Source: a virus. Taken from it: 36,415 nt of DNA. The notes under the pieces were generated by a model that saw nothing but the letters and a program-made list of their open reading frames with translations, did not search any database and had not been told where the DNA came from. The stretch covers positions 1-36,415 of IMG/VR virus record IMGVR_UViG_3300033145_001475, one strand, 5' to 3'. Below, one piece after another: positions 15,704 through 23,498 of this stretch. Each line of letters opens with the position of its first letter. Position 1 is the first letter of the stretch. Both the position numbers and the translations under genes were made by a program.

Positions 15704-15736
15704 AGGGCGGCGGTTTTCAACTCCGACCGCCGCCCT
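15704..15736 (+). promoter_or_regulatory. 11-bp perfect hairpin before the head-tail joining gene
   Basis: AGGGCGGCGGT (15704-15714) pairs with ACCGCCGCCCT (15726-15736) around an 11-base loop. No T-run follows, so it is more likely an mRNA processing or stability element, or an attenuator, than a simple terminator. It ends about 13 bases before the preferred ATG of the next gene. Confidence 0.7.
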
Positions 15737-15749
15737 GCCTGTGAAGGTT

Positions 15750-16118
15750 ATGACCAGTACATTCGAAAACAATATGGCAGCGGCCAACGCAAAAATTCTC
15801 ACCGAGTTCGGCGAGACGGTGACCTATACACCGAAAGGCGGAGAAGGACAAAGTATCACCGCGACCCTCAGCCCGCCGAACACCGACATTCAGGATGACG
15901 ATATGGGCGAGGCGGAAATCAGGTTCCGGACTATTACCGTGCCGCTGGCCGATGTGGCGGCGCCCGCCATCGGCGATACGATAACGGCAGGCGGCGAGAT
16001 GTGGGTGGTGACGGCGATAAATAATATTTCATCGGGTGTGGCGGAGCTGCAATGCAGAAACAGCGACGAATTGAGCCGCCGTCACGAGACACATAAAAAT
16101 AAACTTCCTGTCAGGTGA
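15750..16118 (+). CDS. head-tail joining protein (gpFII-like)
   Basis: About 122 aa from the ATG at 15750, preceded by GAAGG; a GTG at 15741 is possible. The N-terminal stretch (AKILTEFGETVTYTP) and a later DDMGEAEIRFRTITV strand fit small beta-barrel head-tail joining proteins of the gpFII/ATP-binding-sugar-transporter-like family. The position right after the decoration protein and before tail genes agrees. It would form the interface ring between head connector and tail. The assignment is from pattern and gene order. Confidence 0.6.
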   Translation: MTSTFENNMAAANAKILTEFGETVTYTPKGGEGQSITATLSPPNTDIQDDDMGEAEIRFRTITVPLADVAAPAIGDTITAGGEMWVVTAINNISSGVAELQCRNSDELSRRHETHKNKLPVR

Positions 16119-16128
16119 GAGACGTGAA

Positions 16129-16437
16129 ATGAACAGCAACGAAATGCTAAGGGAAATATACAGGGGCATCAAAGAACTTCTCGAATGGAAAGGAGCACTC
16201 GACGAGCGGTGCGATGCCCGCGGCGAGAAAATATCGAGGGTCGAGCAGGTCCTCTTCGGCAACCCGGACCCGGACAAAGGCTTATTAGCCCGCGTGCAAA
16301 GGTTAAACGGTTGTAAAAAATCAATCCTGCGTTCGCGAGAATTCTGGCTCGGGGTTCTGCAAAAAGTAATCGTCTGGGGCATTATCGGAATTATAGCTTA
16401 CGGACTGTACCTTTATAAAACTCATGGGAAAGGTTGA
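16129..16437 (+). CDS. small membrane protein, XhlA/holin-like layout
   Basis: 102 aa: a long amphipathic helix (residues 1-60) followed by one hydrophobic segment near 76-96 (VIVWGIIGIIAYGLYLY) and a short basic tail. This N-helix/C-anchor layout is that of phage XhlA-like hemolysin/holin accessory proteins. Its place among head-tail genes is unusual for a lysis gene; the lysozyme candidate is far away at 34510. It could alternatively be an injection or superinfection-exclusion protein. Confidence 0.6.
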   Translation: MNSNEMLREIYRGIKELLEWKGALDERCDARGEKISRVEQVLFGNPDPDKGLLARVQRLNGCKKSILRSREFWLGVLQKVIVWGIIGIIAYGLYLYKTHGKG

Positions 16438-16440
16438 AAT

Positions 16441-16941
16441 ATGACGGATGTAGTACCGACAGGCAACCGCGGCTTGGCAAAATCAAATCTGCGTGACCTT
16501 ATAGCGGAGTGTACAACTTTTCAGGATGCGATCGGCGCTACCGGGACACCGTCGGAGAAAATCACAGCGGCAAAACTGAGGATCCATATCACGGCTTACG
16601 AGGCGGAAAACCTCACGCGGCCGTTCGCACTGATCAGCTCGGTTGGAAATGACAAGAGCGACTTCGAGGCGGTCAGCCAGTACGTACACGGCGGCGATGT
16701 CGAGCTGAGGTTCGAGAGAGAAATACCGGCAGAATATAAGGACCAGCCCAACAATGCCGAGGCAGACTTCGAGAACTTCTACGAGGGTGTTATGAACGAT
16801 GCAATCGCGCTTAGTGTTCAGCCGGGGTACTTTGTGATTAACTCGTGGGACATCGTAGAAGGGCCTGCTCAATACGAGTCCGACGGCGGGGATTTTATTT
16901 ACGGGATAAGACTACTAATTAACTGGGGACTAAATGAATAG
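16441..16941 (+). CDS. probable tail terminator/completion protein
   Basis: 166 aa, mixed alpha/beta, acidic, starting three bases after the preceding stop. No signature motif is recognisable. Gene order places it between the head-tail joiner and the tail tube gene, the slot filled by lambda gpZ/gpU-type completion or terminator proteins that cap the tail tube. The segment FENFYEGVMNDAIALSV is predicted helical and the C-terminal strand set (FIYGIRLLINWGL) fits that small alpha/beta fold. Confidence 0.5.
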   Translation: MTDVVPTGNRGLAKSNLRDLIAECTTFQDAIGATGTPSEKITAAKLRIHITAYEAENLTRPFALISSVGNDKSDFEAVSQYVHGGDVELRFEREIPAEYKDQPNNAEADFENFYEGVMNDAIALSVQPGYFVINSWDIVEGPAQYESDGGDFIYGIRLLINWGLNE

Positions 16942-16952
16942 GAGAAATCCAA

Positions 16953-17837
16953 ATGAATAGTTACGTAATTTCAGCCTACAAACATTCGGCAACGCTTATC
17001 AAGGGCATACAGGACTCGAGATTGAATCCGAACCTCGAGCAGATGATTGTCGGCGGCTCCGGCGCCCCGAGCCCGGCGTTTGTCGGGGTAGGACAGATAA
17101 GGCCGGAACTTAACCTTGTCACTACGGAGATAAAAACGGCACTGGCCAATTGCGGCGGGATAACGGGCGCAGCGCTTAGCTCCGATGCGTTCTACTTTCA
17201 AAAAATGCTCGAAGCCGGACTGCGGGCCGGGACACTCGCTCATATCAAGGTCACGGCGGCGACGGGGATGATAATCCCGGTCTCGATAAACGCGGTACAG
17301 GGCCGGCCGGCGACGCTCAACTACCTTGTTATTATGACGAGCGCCGACGGGTCGGCGTCACCGATAGTAATCGCGGGCAGCCAGTCGCTGGAAGCCGGGC
17401 AGGATGTTACGGACGAGGTCTATACGATGGGGCCGATCAGTATTAACGGAACGGCGCTCGAAGGCCTTACCAGCTGGACCCTTAATTTCGGGAACGTACC
17501 GTGGGTCAATACCGCCGACGGTCATGTATATCCGACCGAGGTCGGAATCCGGGGGCAGGCACCGACGATTATCGCACGCTCGAGAGATGTCGAGGCGTTT
17601 GAGACCTGGGATATAGCCGGAGTGGCACAGAGCGATACGGACTCGACCATAATCCTGCACGACCAGCTGGCAGGCGGTGTGCGAGGCAGCAGCCCCATCA
17701 CATTTTCCGTCGACGCCGGCATGGCACACTTTCAGGACCTGGGAGCCGCCCATCCACAGATGGTCGAAGGCGGAGTATTGATAACGCCGGTCTACGATGG
17801 AACAGACGCAATTCTGGCCGTTACCGGCCTGACTTAA
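16953..17837 (+). CDS. probable major tail tube protein
   Basis: 294 aa, rich in beta-strand, Gly, Thr and Ala, with a good ribosome site (AGGAG). Position supports a tail tube role: upstream of the tail-assembly chaperone and tape measure, downstream of the putative terminator. The repeated strand pattern and the SWTLNFGNVPW segment fit a tube or sheath-free tail subunit. A single such gene and a single tape measure agree with a siphovirus. No sheath gene is seen. Confidence 0.6.
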   Translation: MNSYVISAYKHSATLIKGIQDSRLNPNLEQMIVGGSGAPSPAFVGVGQIRPELNLVTTEIKTALANCGGITGAALSSDAFYFQKMLEAGLRAGTLAHIKVTAATGMIIPVSINAVQGRPATLNYLVIMTSADGSASPIVIAGSQSLEAGQDVTDEVYTMGPISINGTALEGLTSWTLNFGNVPWVNTADGHVYPTEVGIRGQAPTIIARSRDVEAFETWDIAGVAQSDTDSTIILHDQLAGGVRGSSPITFSVDAGMAHFQDLGAAHPQMVEGGVLITPVYDGTDAILAVTGLT

Positions 17838-17853
17838 TCAAAGTGAGGTAATT

Positions 17854-18078
17854 ATGGCAAAGAAGGAAAAATCGGAACTGACACAGGCCCGCGAGGAGCT
17901 CAGAGAGGCCCAGCAGGCCTATGGCAGGCTCGCACGGCTCGATACACGGGCCTTGACGGGCCAGCAGGTGCAAAAGCACCGACAGGAGGCCCTGAAGGCC
18001 CTCGAAGCCAAACAGGCGGCCGCGGTGGTCGTCCAGGCACTGGAGCTCGGCAAGAAACCACCTGCAAAAAGGGAATAA
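17854..18078 (+). CDS. small helical protein of unknown function
   Basis: 74 aa, almost entirely alpha-helical with heptad-like Leu/Ala spacing (coiled coil about residues 5-65) and charged ends (KKEK, KREstop). It lies between the tail tube and chaperone genes, with 16 bases before and three after. It could be a tail-assembly adaptor. No family recognised. Confidence 0.6.
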   Translation: MAKKEKSELTQAREELREAQQAYGRLARLDTRALTGQQVQKHRQEALKALEAKQAAAVVVQALELGKKPPAKRE

Positions 18079-18081
18079 GTA

Positions 18082-18816
18082 ATGGCAGCGTTTATCTATG
18101 CAATACCAGGTACCGGCCTGGCCAGCGAAAGCAAAATAAAAAAGGCCGGGCTCGAGGGTTTGTTCGGGCCGGAGAGCCCGTCCCAGCGGCCGATTACCAC
18201 CGGGCCGGGCGGTAAATCGTGTATCTTAGTCAGTACAATTAAACCGAAACAACTGCTGTTCAAACCCGGCGAGCAGAACTGGGCCGAATCGCTCAGCGGC
18301 AAATACCAGGTAGGCTTTTATGTTAACGAGCCACCGGGGCCCGGGGACCTGGCGAGACCGACTCAACTGGCAGGTCACGAGGTAGAGCTGGGAGACGGGA
18401 ATAAATGGCTGGTCCCGGTCTGCAGGATAATACCCGGAGGCTCGACCCTGCCCAAGACCCTGCTACTCGGCAAAGACGGTGAGGTCATGACCGAGGACCT
18501 GCCGAAGTACGCGGAATTCAGCGCTATGGTAGAAAGACTCTGGGCCGATTTTCTCGGAGAGACAGGCAAAGACGAAAAAGACTACCAGTCGGAGATGCCG
18601 GTGACGGAAAGAATGCAACTGGCGATTAAGGCGCTTGGCTGGAACTACCGCGTCACTGCCGATGAGGTAAATGCGTTAAAACTCATAACGACCCAGCATC
18701 TATACCAGGTACTGAATGCGATTATAGATTTGCCGACACTGGTGGAGGTCATAAAAAAAAACAGCCGACCAGACACAGACGATTCGCCACATACCGGCAG
18801 TGGAGAGCCGGACTGA
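18082..18816 (+). CDS. tail-assembly chaperone, short (zero-frame) product
   Basis: 244 aa ending at TGA 18814-18816. It occupies the universal slot of the tail-assembly chaperone, between tail tube and tape measure (lambda G/GT position). Its C-terminal end contains a canonical -1 slippery heptamer at 18756-18762, after which the -1 frame stays open to 18875. The body has no known enzymatic motif; residues 1-100 look alpha/beta and 150-230 helical, suitable for coating the tape measure. The short form should be the major product, with a minority of ribosomes making the extended protein. Confidence 0.72.
   Translation: MAAFIYAIPGTGLASESKIKKAGLEGLFGPESPSQRPITTGPGGKSCILVSTIKPKQLLFKPGEQNWAESLSGKYQVGFYVNEPPGPGDLARPTQLAGHEVELGDGNKWLVPVCRIIPGGSTLPKTLLLGKDGEVMTEDLPKYAEFSAMVERLWADFLGETGKDEKDYQSEMPVTERMQLAIKALGWNYRVTADEVNALKLITTQHLYQVLNAIIDLPTLVEVIKKNSRPDTDDSPHTGSGEPD
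18756..18762 (+). promoter_or_regulatory. -1 programmed frameshift site A AAA AAC
   Basis: In the zero frame the codons are AUA AAA AAA AAC, giving the classic X XXY YYZ heptamer A AAA AAC in a run of nine A. The -1 frame contains no stop for 37 codons and ends exactly before the next gene's ATG. Confidence 0.75.
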
Positions 18817-18875
18817 TTAAGGAATATTACCCGAGCTGTGCGGATTTGTTCTGGCTGATGAACGAGGATGCATAA
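18762..18875 (+). CDS. tail-assembly chaperone, -1 frameshift extension (T-like domain)
   Basis: After the shift, reading continues from 18762 for 37 residues: a basic start, then LIKEYYPSCADLFWLMNEDA, a plausible helical protein segment with no low-complexity character. The full fusion would be 264 aa (227 zero-frame plus 37). The stop TAA at 18873-18875 abuts the ATG of the next gene at 18876, which means the -1 frame, not the zero-frame stop, defines the operon spacing. Without the shift there would be a 59-base gap here, unusual in this densely packed tail operon. This is a strong structural argument that the extension is real. Confidence 0.75.
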   Translation, partial: QPTRHRRFATYRQWRAGLIKEYYPSCADLFWLMNEDA

Positions 18876-19340
18876 ATGATACGCAGCGTTATGGTAATCG
18901 AAGGAAGTCCGAAGGGGATGGTGAAGAACTTCCGAAAGTTTGTAAAGGCCGGACTGTACAAACTGGTGGGTCGCTGGCATGAGAAAACTATGCCGCTTCA
19001 TTTCAAACCGCGGGCGAAGAAACAGTATGATTATGCACCGAGGAGTATCAAGTATACCAGGTACAAACGAAAGAGGAGACCTTCCGCGGGCCCGCTGGAA
19101 TTTTCCGGAAAGTCCATGCGCATGCTGACGCAATCGGTAAAAATCAGCGGGACGGCAAAAAGGGCATCCGGAACAATGAGGGCGCCCAGGCACTTCTGGA
19201 TGAAGCCGGCCGGGCATCCTGACAAGCCGGACGAGCTGACGAGAGTTACCAAAACGGAAGCGACGGCAATGGCAAAAAGGCTCAATGAAGAAGTTACGAA
19301 AAAACTCAATGCCCTCAAAGACAGGCAGGTGATACGCTAA
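18876..19340 (+). CDS. basic tail-module protein of unknown function
   Basis: 154 aa, strongly basic, Arg/Lys-rich throughout, with no predicted membrane segment. It begins immediately after the frameshifted stop and ends at the tape-measure start. Its position between chaperone and tape measure, plus its charge, suggest a tail-tube interior or DNA-contacting component, but no family is recognised. The sequence contains a run of Arg/Lys around residues 56-70 (Tyr-Lys-Arg-Lys-Arg-Arg), compatible with nucleic-acid binding. Confidence 0.6.
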   Translation: MIRSVMVIEGSPKGMVKNFRKFVKAGLYKLVGRWHEKTMPLHFKPRAKKQYDYAPRSIKYTRYKRKRRPSAGPLEFSGKSMRMLTQSVKISGTAKRASGTMRAPRHFWMKPAGHPDKPDELTRVTKTEATAMAKRLNEEVTKKLNALKDRQVIR

Positions 19341-21032
19341 ATGGCAAAGACCAAATTCATACTGGAAGCGGACGAGGCCAGGGCGGTGCACGCGTACCTG
19401 AAGGTAGTTGAGGCCCAGCGGAAAGCGACCGACGGGCAGCGGAAGGTGAACCGGGAGGGCAAAAAGGGCGAACAGGTAATGGGTGGTATGGCCCGCTCGG
19501 CAGGTACGTGGCTGGCCTCTTTCGCAACGATAGGCACGGTGGTCCAGGGGATAAGATCGGTTGTCTCGGAACTGGAAAAAGCGGCCCAACTGCAAAAGGA
19601 AATGCACGAAGTTGCCCTGACGACCGAGCAGCAGGTACTGAAAATTGCACACCTGAGAAGGGATGTATCGCCCGGCGGGATAAGCGTGGTGACAGGAGAT
19701 GTCGAGGAAGTCGCCCGGGCCAGCAGTATCTCGCTCGACGTGGCAGCGAAGGCCCTGTTTTTCTCCGAATCGGCAATGGATGCCGGGACGGCGAAAGCAA
19801 AGGCCGCGGCGCTATCGATAGGCCAGTTCGCCGCGCCAGCGGGACTCTTACCTGAAGAGACAACACTTATACCGAAGATGTTCGATCTTTTCGGAGCAAC
19901 AACCGGGCCGCAGCAGATGTGGATGCTGAACCAGTTGTATGCCGGAACGGCGTCGTCGATTGCAGAGACGGGAGAATTTATCAAGCCTTTTATTACGCCG
20001 CTGGTAACAGCTGAAGAGCAGGGGTTCACTTTTGCAGAGGCCCTCGCTCAAATGGTCGCGGCTGTCCAGACAACCGGTTCCGTCGAAAAAGCAGGGACCG
20101 CATCGAAAAGAGCCCTGGAGATTGCTGCAGGCGGGACCAAAAAGGCGATTAAATATTATACAACCGAAGCGGAGAAAAAGGGACTGGATTACAGTTCAAT
20201 GTTCGCGCCGGAACGGTACGAGTTCGTGAGGGAATTATATCAAGAGGTCGAGGCGGCCGGGCCGGCGGCGATGGACGTATTCAAGACCACGGTCGGAGGC
20301 AAAGGATTTCAGTATATGCGGCAGATGTTCGGCGAGGTGGGTCAGAGAAAATATTGGGAGGTCCTGCCGCAGATAGAGGCTGCCGCCGGGGCGGGGTACG
20401 TTGAACAAATGGCGGCCCAGTACAAGGAGACAATGACCGCAGAGGCCACGCAGATGGGGACACGAGGGCAAATGGCGGGGGCCGAGACGGGCAAGAAAGT
20501 GCGCCCGGTAGACGTCTTACAAGAGATGTCTGAAGCAATGCGAAAGCAGGTTAAATCCCTCGCAGAAACCAAACCGGAAATATACGGTCTTGGTCTCACG
20601 CCCGACAAATGGGAATTGCATAAAACTGCGCGTATGATACTGCTCGAAAATATCGAGCGGGGACTGGAGCTGGCAGAACCCGGCAGTAAGTGGGCGACGG
20701 AACTGGACGAGCTGGGCGGGAAAATTAGAGGACGACCGTCAGGACTCGGGGGAACACTTCCGCCGGAAATAACATTCTTCAAGCTACATCCCGAATTTGT
20801 CAAGCGGGCATATCGTGCGACGAAGGGCTTTACACTCGTGGAATCCGAGGGGAGGGCCCGAGGAGGGGAAGGTCTCAGCGAGGCTTCGAGCGCATACAAA
20901 AGGGGGTTTGAAGCTTATTACGGACTCGAAGAAGAGGTGAAGACCACCAATGAGTTATTGATGGAGATTAGAGATGCGATTCAGGGACAGGTGAATAATA
21001 CAACAAATGCCGGTTCGGAGGCCATGGATTAA
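19341..21032 (+). CDS. tape measure protein
   Basis: 563 aa, the longest mostly helical protein of the tail block. The N-terminus is helical and Lys/Glu-rich, then a hydrophobic/Gly-rich stretch (GGMARSAGTWLASFATIGTVV) near 48-70 typical of tape measures, then long Ala/Glu-rich helical blocks. At about 0.15 nm per residue it would predict a tail of roughly 80-85 nm, short for a siphovirus. It sets tail length and guides DNA exit. It sits immediately after a basic protein and directly before the tail-tip genes, the expected position. Confidence 0.82.
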   Translation: MAKTKFILEADEARAVHAYLKVVEAQRKATDGQRKVNREGKKGEQVMGGMARSAGTWLASFATIGTVVQGIRSVVSELEKAAQLQKEMHEVALTTEQQVLKIAHLRRDVSPGGISVVTGDVEEVARASSISLDVAAKALFFSESAMDAGTAKAKAAALSIGQFAAPAGLLPEETTLIPKMFDLFGATTGPQQMWMLNQLYAGTASSIAETGEFIKPFITPLVTAEEQGFTFAEALAQMVAAVQTTGSVEKAGTASKRALEIAAGGTKKAIKYYTTEAEKKGLDYSSMFAPERYEFVRELYQEVEAAGPAAMDVFKTTVGGKGFQYMRQMFGEVGQRKYWEVLPQIEAAAGAGYVEQMAAQYKETMTAEATQMGTRGQMAGAETGKKVRPVDVLQEMSEAMRKQVKSLAETKPEIYGLGLTPDKWELHKTARMILLENIERGLELAEPGSKWATELDELGGKIRGRPSGLGGTLPPEITFFKLHPEFVKRAYRATKGFTLVESEGRARGGEGLSEASSAYKRGFEAYYGLEEEVKTTNELLMEIRDAIQGQVNNTTNAGSEAMD

Positions 21033-21407
21033 ATGAGCAGTATAGATCCGATAAATTTTATCAATATGGGCGGACATCAGATACCGTCACTGGCAGCAGC
21101 CGTTGAAATTATCGATCGGCCCGGCATCGACGGGACGGGCCATAGGATAACTGCAAAGAAGGTAAGAGAAACAGTGGTGTATACAACCGAGGGCGTGGAC
21201 AGCCTTTCATCGGCCAGTGATGCAACCGACAGATACGGCGAGCTCAAGGGTACAAAAGTTACGGTCATCAACGACCTGGGGCGGGAGGTGGACAATGTTT
21301 TAGTGGTAGATGTATGGGTTATGAACGTGCAAAAGATTATCGCCTGCAGTGACTCAAGTATAGATTACATAATTATAGCCGGTTGGTTATTGAAACCGAC
21401 CGAATAA
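21033..21407 (+). CDS. tail-tip-region protein of unknown function
   Basis: 124 aa, beta-rich, starting directly after the tape measure stop. The pattern (MGGHQIPSLAAAVEIIDRPGIDG, later strands ending in DYIIIAGWLL) fits a small barrel such as those that close the tail tube or join the distal tail. No family assignment possible by eye. The codon style is still that of the upstream head/tail block; the next gene shows a different style. Confidence 0.6.
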   Translation: MSSIDPINFINMGGHQIPSLAAAVEIIDRPGIDGTGHRITAKKVRETVVYTTEGVDSLSSASDATDRYGELKGTKVTVINDLGREVDNVLVVDVWVMNVQKIIACSDSSIDYIIIAGWLLKPTE

Positions 21408-21418
21408 AGGAGCTCGTC

Positions 21419-21937
21419 ATGGTGACGCTTCAGCCGCCAAAAAGAGTCGGCTTGAAAAGCTGGAAGATAACTTTCAGCAGCGACTTACCCGAGCCAATTT
21501 TTTATATTTATATCGACGGCATCTTAGCCGCCGAAACAGAGCAGACCGAATACATTTTGTCGGCCGAAGTCGGTACAAGTTTTGTAGTTGAAGTTTTGGA
21601 CGACGCAAACGAACAGCCTATGCAGGTTTTTCCTGGCCGGCTCAGACTTTTTTGGTTCTATGTTGCCGATACAAAGTATTATCGTATCGACGAATATGTT
21701 GCATCGGTTTGGGTAAGCCGAAAAAGAATGCCGCAGCAGAACGGTTATCTTCAATTCGAGTCACGCTTTTTGGAGGACGGCCAGACACACACGTTTCGCG
21801 TAGTACCGGTCGGCGAAAATGGAAACGAAGGAACAGCAAAGCAGTTTCAAGTTTTGCTCGTTCGTTTTCCGGACAAGCCGTCGGTTGATTATAGTTACGA
21901 CGAAGGAACAAAGCATTTAACTATTACGGAGACTTAA
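21419..21937 (+). CDS. fibronectin-III-like tail protein
   Basis: About 172 aa from the ATG at 21419, which has AAAGGAG upstream; an in-frame upstream start would overlap the preceding gene. It is entirely beta-strand, with two immunoglobulin-like blocks (about 10-75 and 85-170), Gly/Asn turns and Tyr/Trp edges, as in FN3-type adhesin or tail-fibre segments. Its role is probably spacing or host-surface contact at the tail tip. It is the first gene of the differently written tail-fibre block. Confidence 0.62.
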   Translation: MVTLQPPKRVGLKSWKITFSSDLPEPIFYIYIDGILAAETEQTEYILSAEVGTSFVVEVLDDANEQPMQVFPGRLRLFWFYVADTKYYRIDEYVASVWVSRKRMPQQNGYLQFESRFLEDGQTHTFRVVPVGENGNEGTAKQFQVLLVRFPDKPSVDYSYDEGTKHLTITET

Positions 21938-21940
21938 AAA

Positions 21941-22435
21941 ATGGAAGCTAAAGCCTGGGGCGTTTTTAAATTTGAATGCTTCGACAAAAACGGAAAGCTG
22001 AAATGGACCAAAGAAGCTCGCAATGCAATGGTCAATGTCGGACGCGAATTATGGCTTGACACTATGTTTTTTACCACCGCAAAGTCAACCTGGCATATGG
22101 GATTGATTCGCGACGACAATTATACCGGTCTTAACGCGGCCGACACAATGGCGTCGCACAGCGGTTGGGAGGAAGCGAACGAATACGCCGAAACGGTACG
22201 CCAGTTGGTAACCTTTGCCGCGGCGGCAAGCGGCAGTATTACCCACACCGAACGCGTTTATTTTTCAATCAATGCAACGCAGACTATGAAAGGCGCCTTC
22301 CTCTGCACCGACGACACGAAACAGGGTTCAGCCGGAACTTTATTCTGCACAGCTTTGTTTACAGGCGGCGATGAGGCAGTTTCAAACGGCGATATTGTCA
22401 AGGTAACATACACAGTCAATTTGGCGGCGGCGTAA
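21941..22435 (+). CDS. phage tail structural protein, common small-adhesin type
   Basis: 164 aa. The pattern (KFECFDKNGKLKWTKEARNAMVNVG..LWLD, MGLI..DNYTGLNAADTMASHSGW, GAFLCTDDTKQGSAGTLF) matches a family I recognise from many phage genomes near tail genes, usually annotated as hypothetical. It is a beta protein with no catalytic site, three bases after the preceding gene. Most probably a minor tail or fibre subunit. Confidence 0.7.
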   Translation: MEAKAWGVFKFECFDKNGKLKWTKEARNAMVNVGRELWLDTMFFTTAKSTWHMGLIRDDNYTGLNAADTMASHSGWEEANEYAETVRQLVTFAAAASGSITHTERVYFSINATQTMKGAFLCTDDTKQGSAGTLFCTALFTGGDEAVSNGDIVKVTYTVNLAAA

Positions 22436-22439
22436 AAAT

Positions 22440-23495
22440 ATGCGAGGCAACGAGTTTTCAAACATTGACAGTCTTGGAGTTTTTCTAAGCGGCGCGGTCA
22501 GCGACGGCGGCGCACAGACAGACCCCGATTTATCACTCGGCAACTATCGCAGCTCTACGCGCGCCGACCTTATCGGCTTTACAATCAGCAAACCGATAAA
22601 TGGAATAAAAATCGAACGGATAGGCGCCGCCAACGGTTACGGCATAGGCAGCCTGGCAGCGGTCGATGGTGATAATCTTACCTGGACTGCGCCGGGCGGC
22701 GAACCAGGCGACGCAATTAGAATCAACAACAGCGAAACAAAGGTCCTTGAAACCGACGGTGACGCGAGAAAGTTTATTGTAGTATCGAGACAAACGACCG
22801 ACGAACTTATCGGCATTGCGTCGGTAACACTTTTGCCTATAGTCAACAATGTAATCGGTTTTTCTAACGTCTCGGACACTGAACGCGCCGCCGGCGAAAC
22901 AAAACTGCGCTGCATCATCTTTAAAAACCTCAACTCGTCTTACAAAATCCGCAATTTGAAATTTTACATCGGCACACTTGGCACTCGACAGACAAGCGAC
23001 GGTGGCCAGCTCGGCGCGTCCGGCTCTGGAACAATACAGACAACCGGAACTTTTATCGACTGGCCGAAAGTCGGCTATTGTCGCGTACAGCAAAACAGCG
23101 GCGACCTGCGAGAAATAGTCTATTACTCCGGACGGACAGACACGATTTTAACCGTGCCAGCTGCTGGCCGCGGTCTGCTCGGAACTACACCGGCCGCCGG
23201 CACAGCGACCGATACACTCGACGCCGTCCCTGGAATAAAAATAGCAAAGGAACTGCCGGTTGCAGACCAGTGTTCGGTCGCAGACGACGAAAACGACACG
23301 TCCGAAGTGACAGGCTTTGACTGGACGACCGGTATCACAACCGACGGCGGTTTTGTTGTTCCCGTCCTGGATCCCGACGATATGGCCGCCGTCTGGATTT
23401 GGCTTGAAATCCCCGCTGGTGCGACAGCGTCACCGCTTATGGAAAATGTTTTGATATGGGTATTTGGCATATACGACGTTGTATTGCAGGTGTAA
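22440..23495 (+). CDS. large beta-structured tail protein of unknown function
   Basis: 351 aa, beta-rich with many Gly/Asp/Asn turns, two long domains (about 1-150 and 180-351). No signature motif found. Positioned between the small adhesin and the protease gene, it is probably a baseplate or fibre component. It has the same codon style as its neighbours and no long gaps. Confidence 0.6.
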   Translation: MRGNEFSNIDSLGVFLSGAVSDGGAQTDPDLSLGNYRSSTRADLIGFTISKPINGIKIERIGAANGYGIGSLAAVDGDNLTWTAPGGEPGDAIRINNSETKVLETDGDARKFIVVSRQTTDELIGIASVTLLPIVNNVIGFSNVSDTERAAGETKLRCIIFKNLNSSYKIRNLKFYIGTLGTRQTSDGGQLGASGSGTIQTTGTFIDWPKVGYCRVQQNSGDLREIVYYSGRTDTILTVPAAGRGLLGTTPAAGTATDTLDAVPGIKIAKELPVADQCSVADDENDTSEVTGFDWTTGITTDGGFVVPVLDPDDMAAVWIWLEIPAGATASPLMENVLIWVFGIYDVVLQV

Positions 23496-23498
23496 CAG

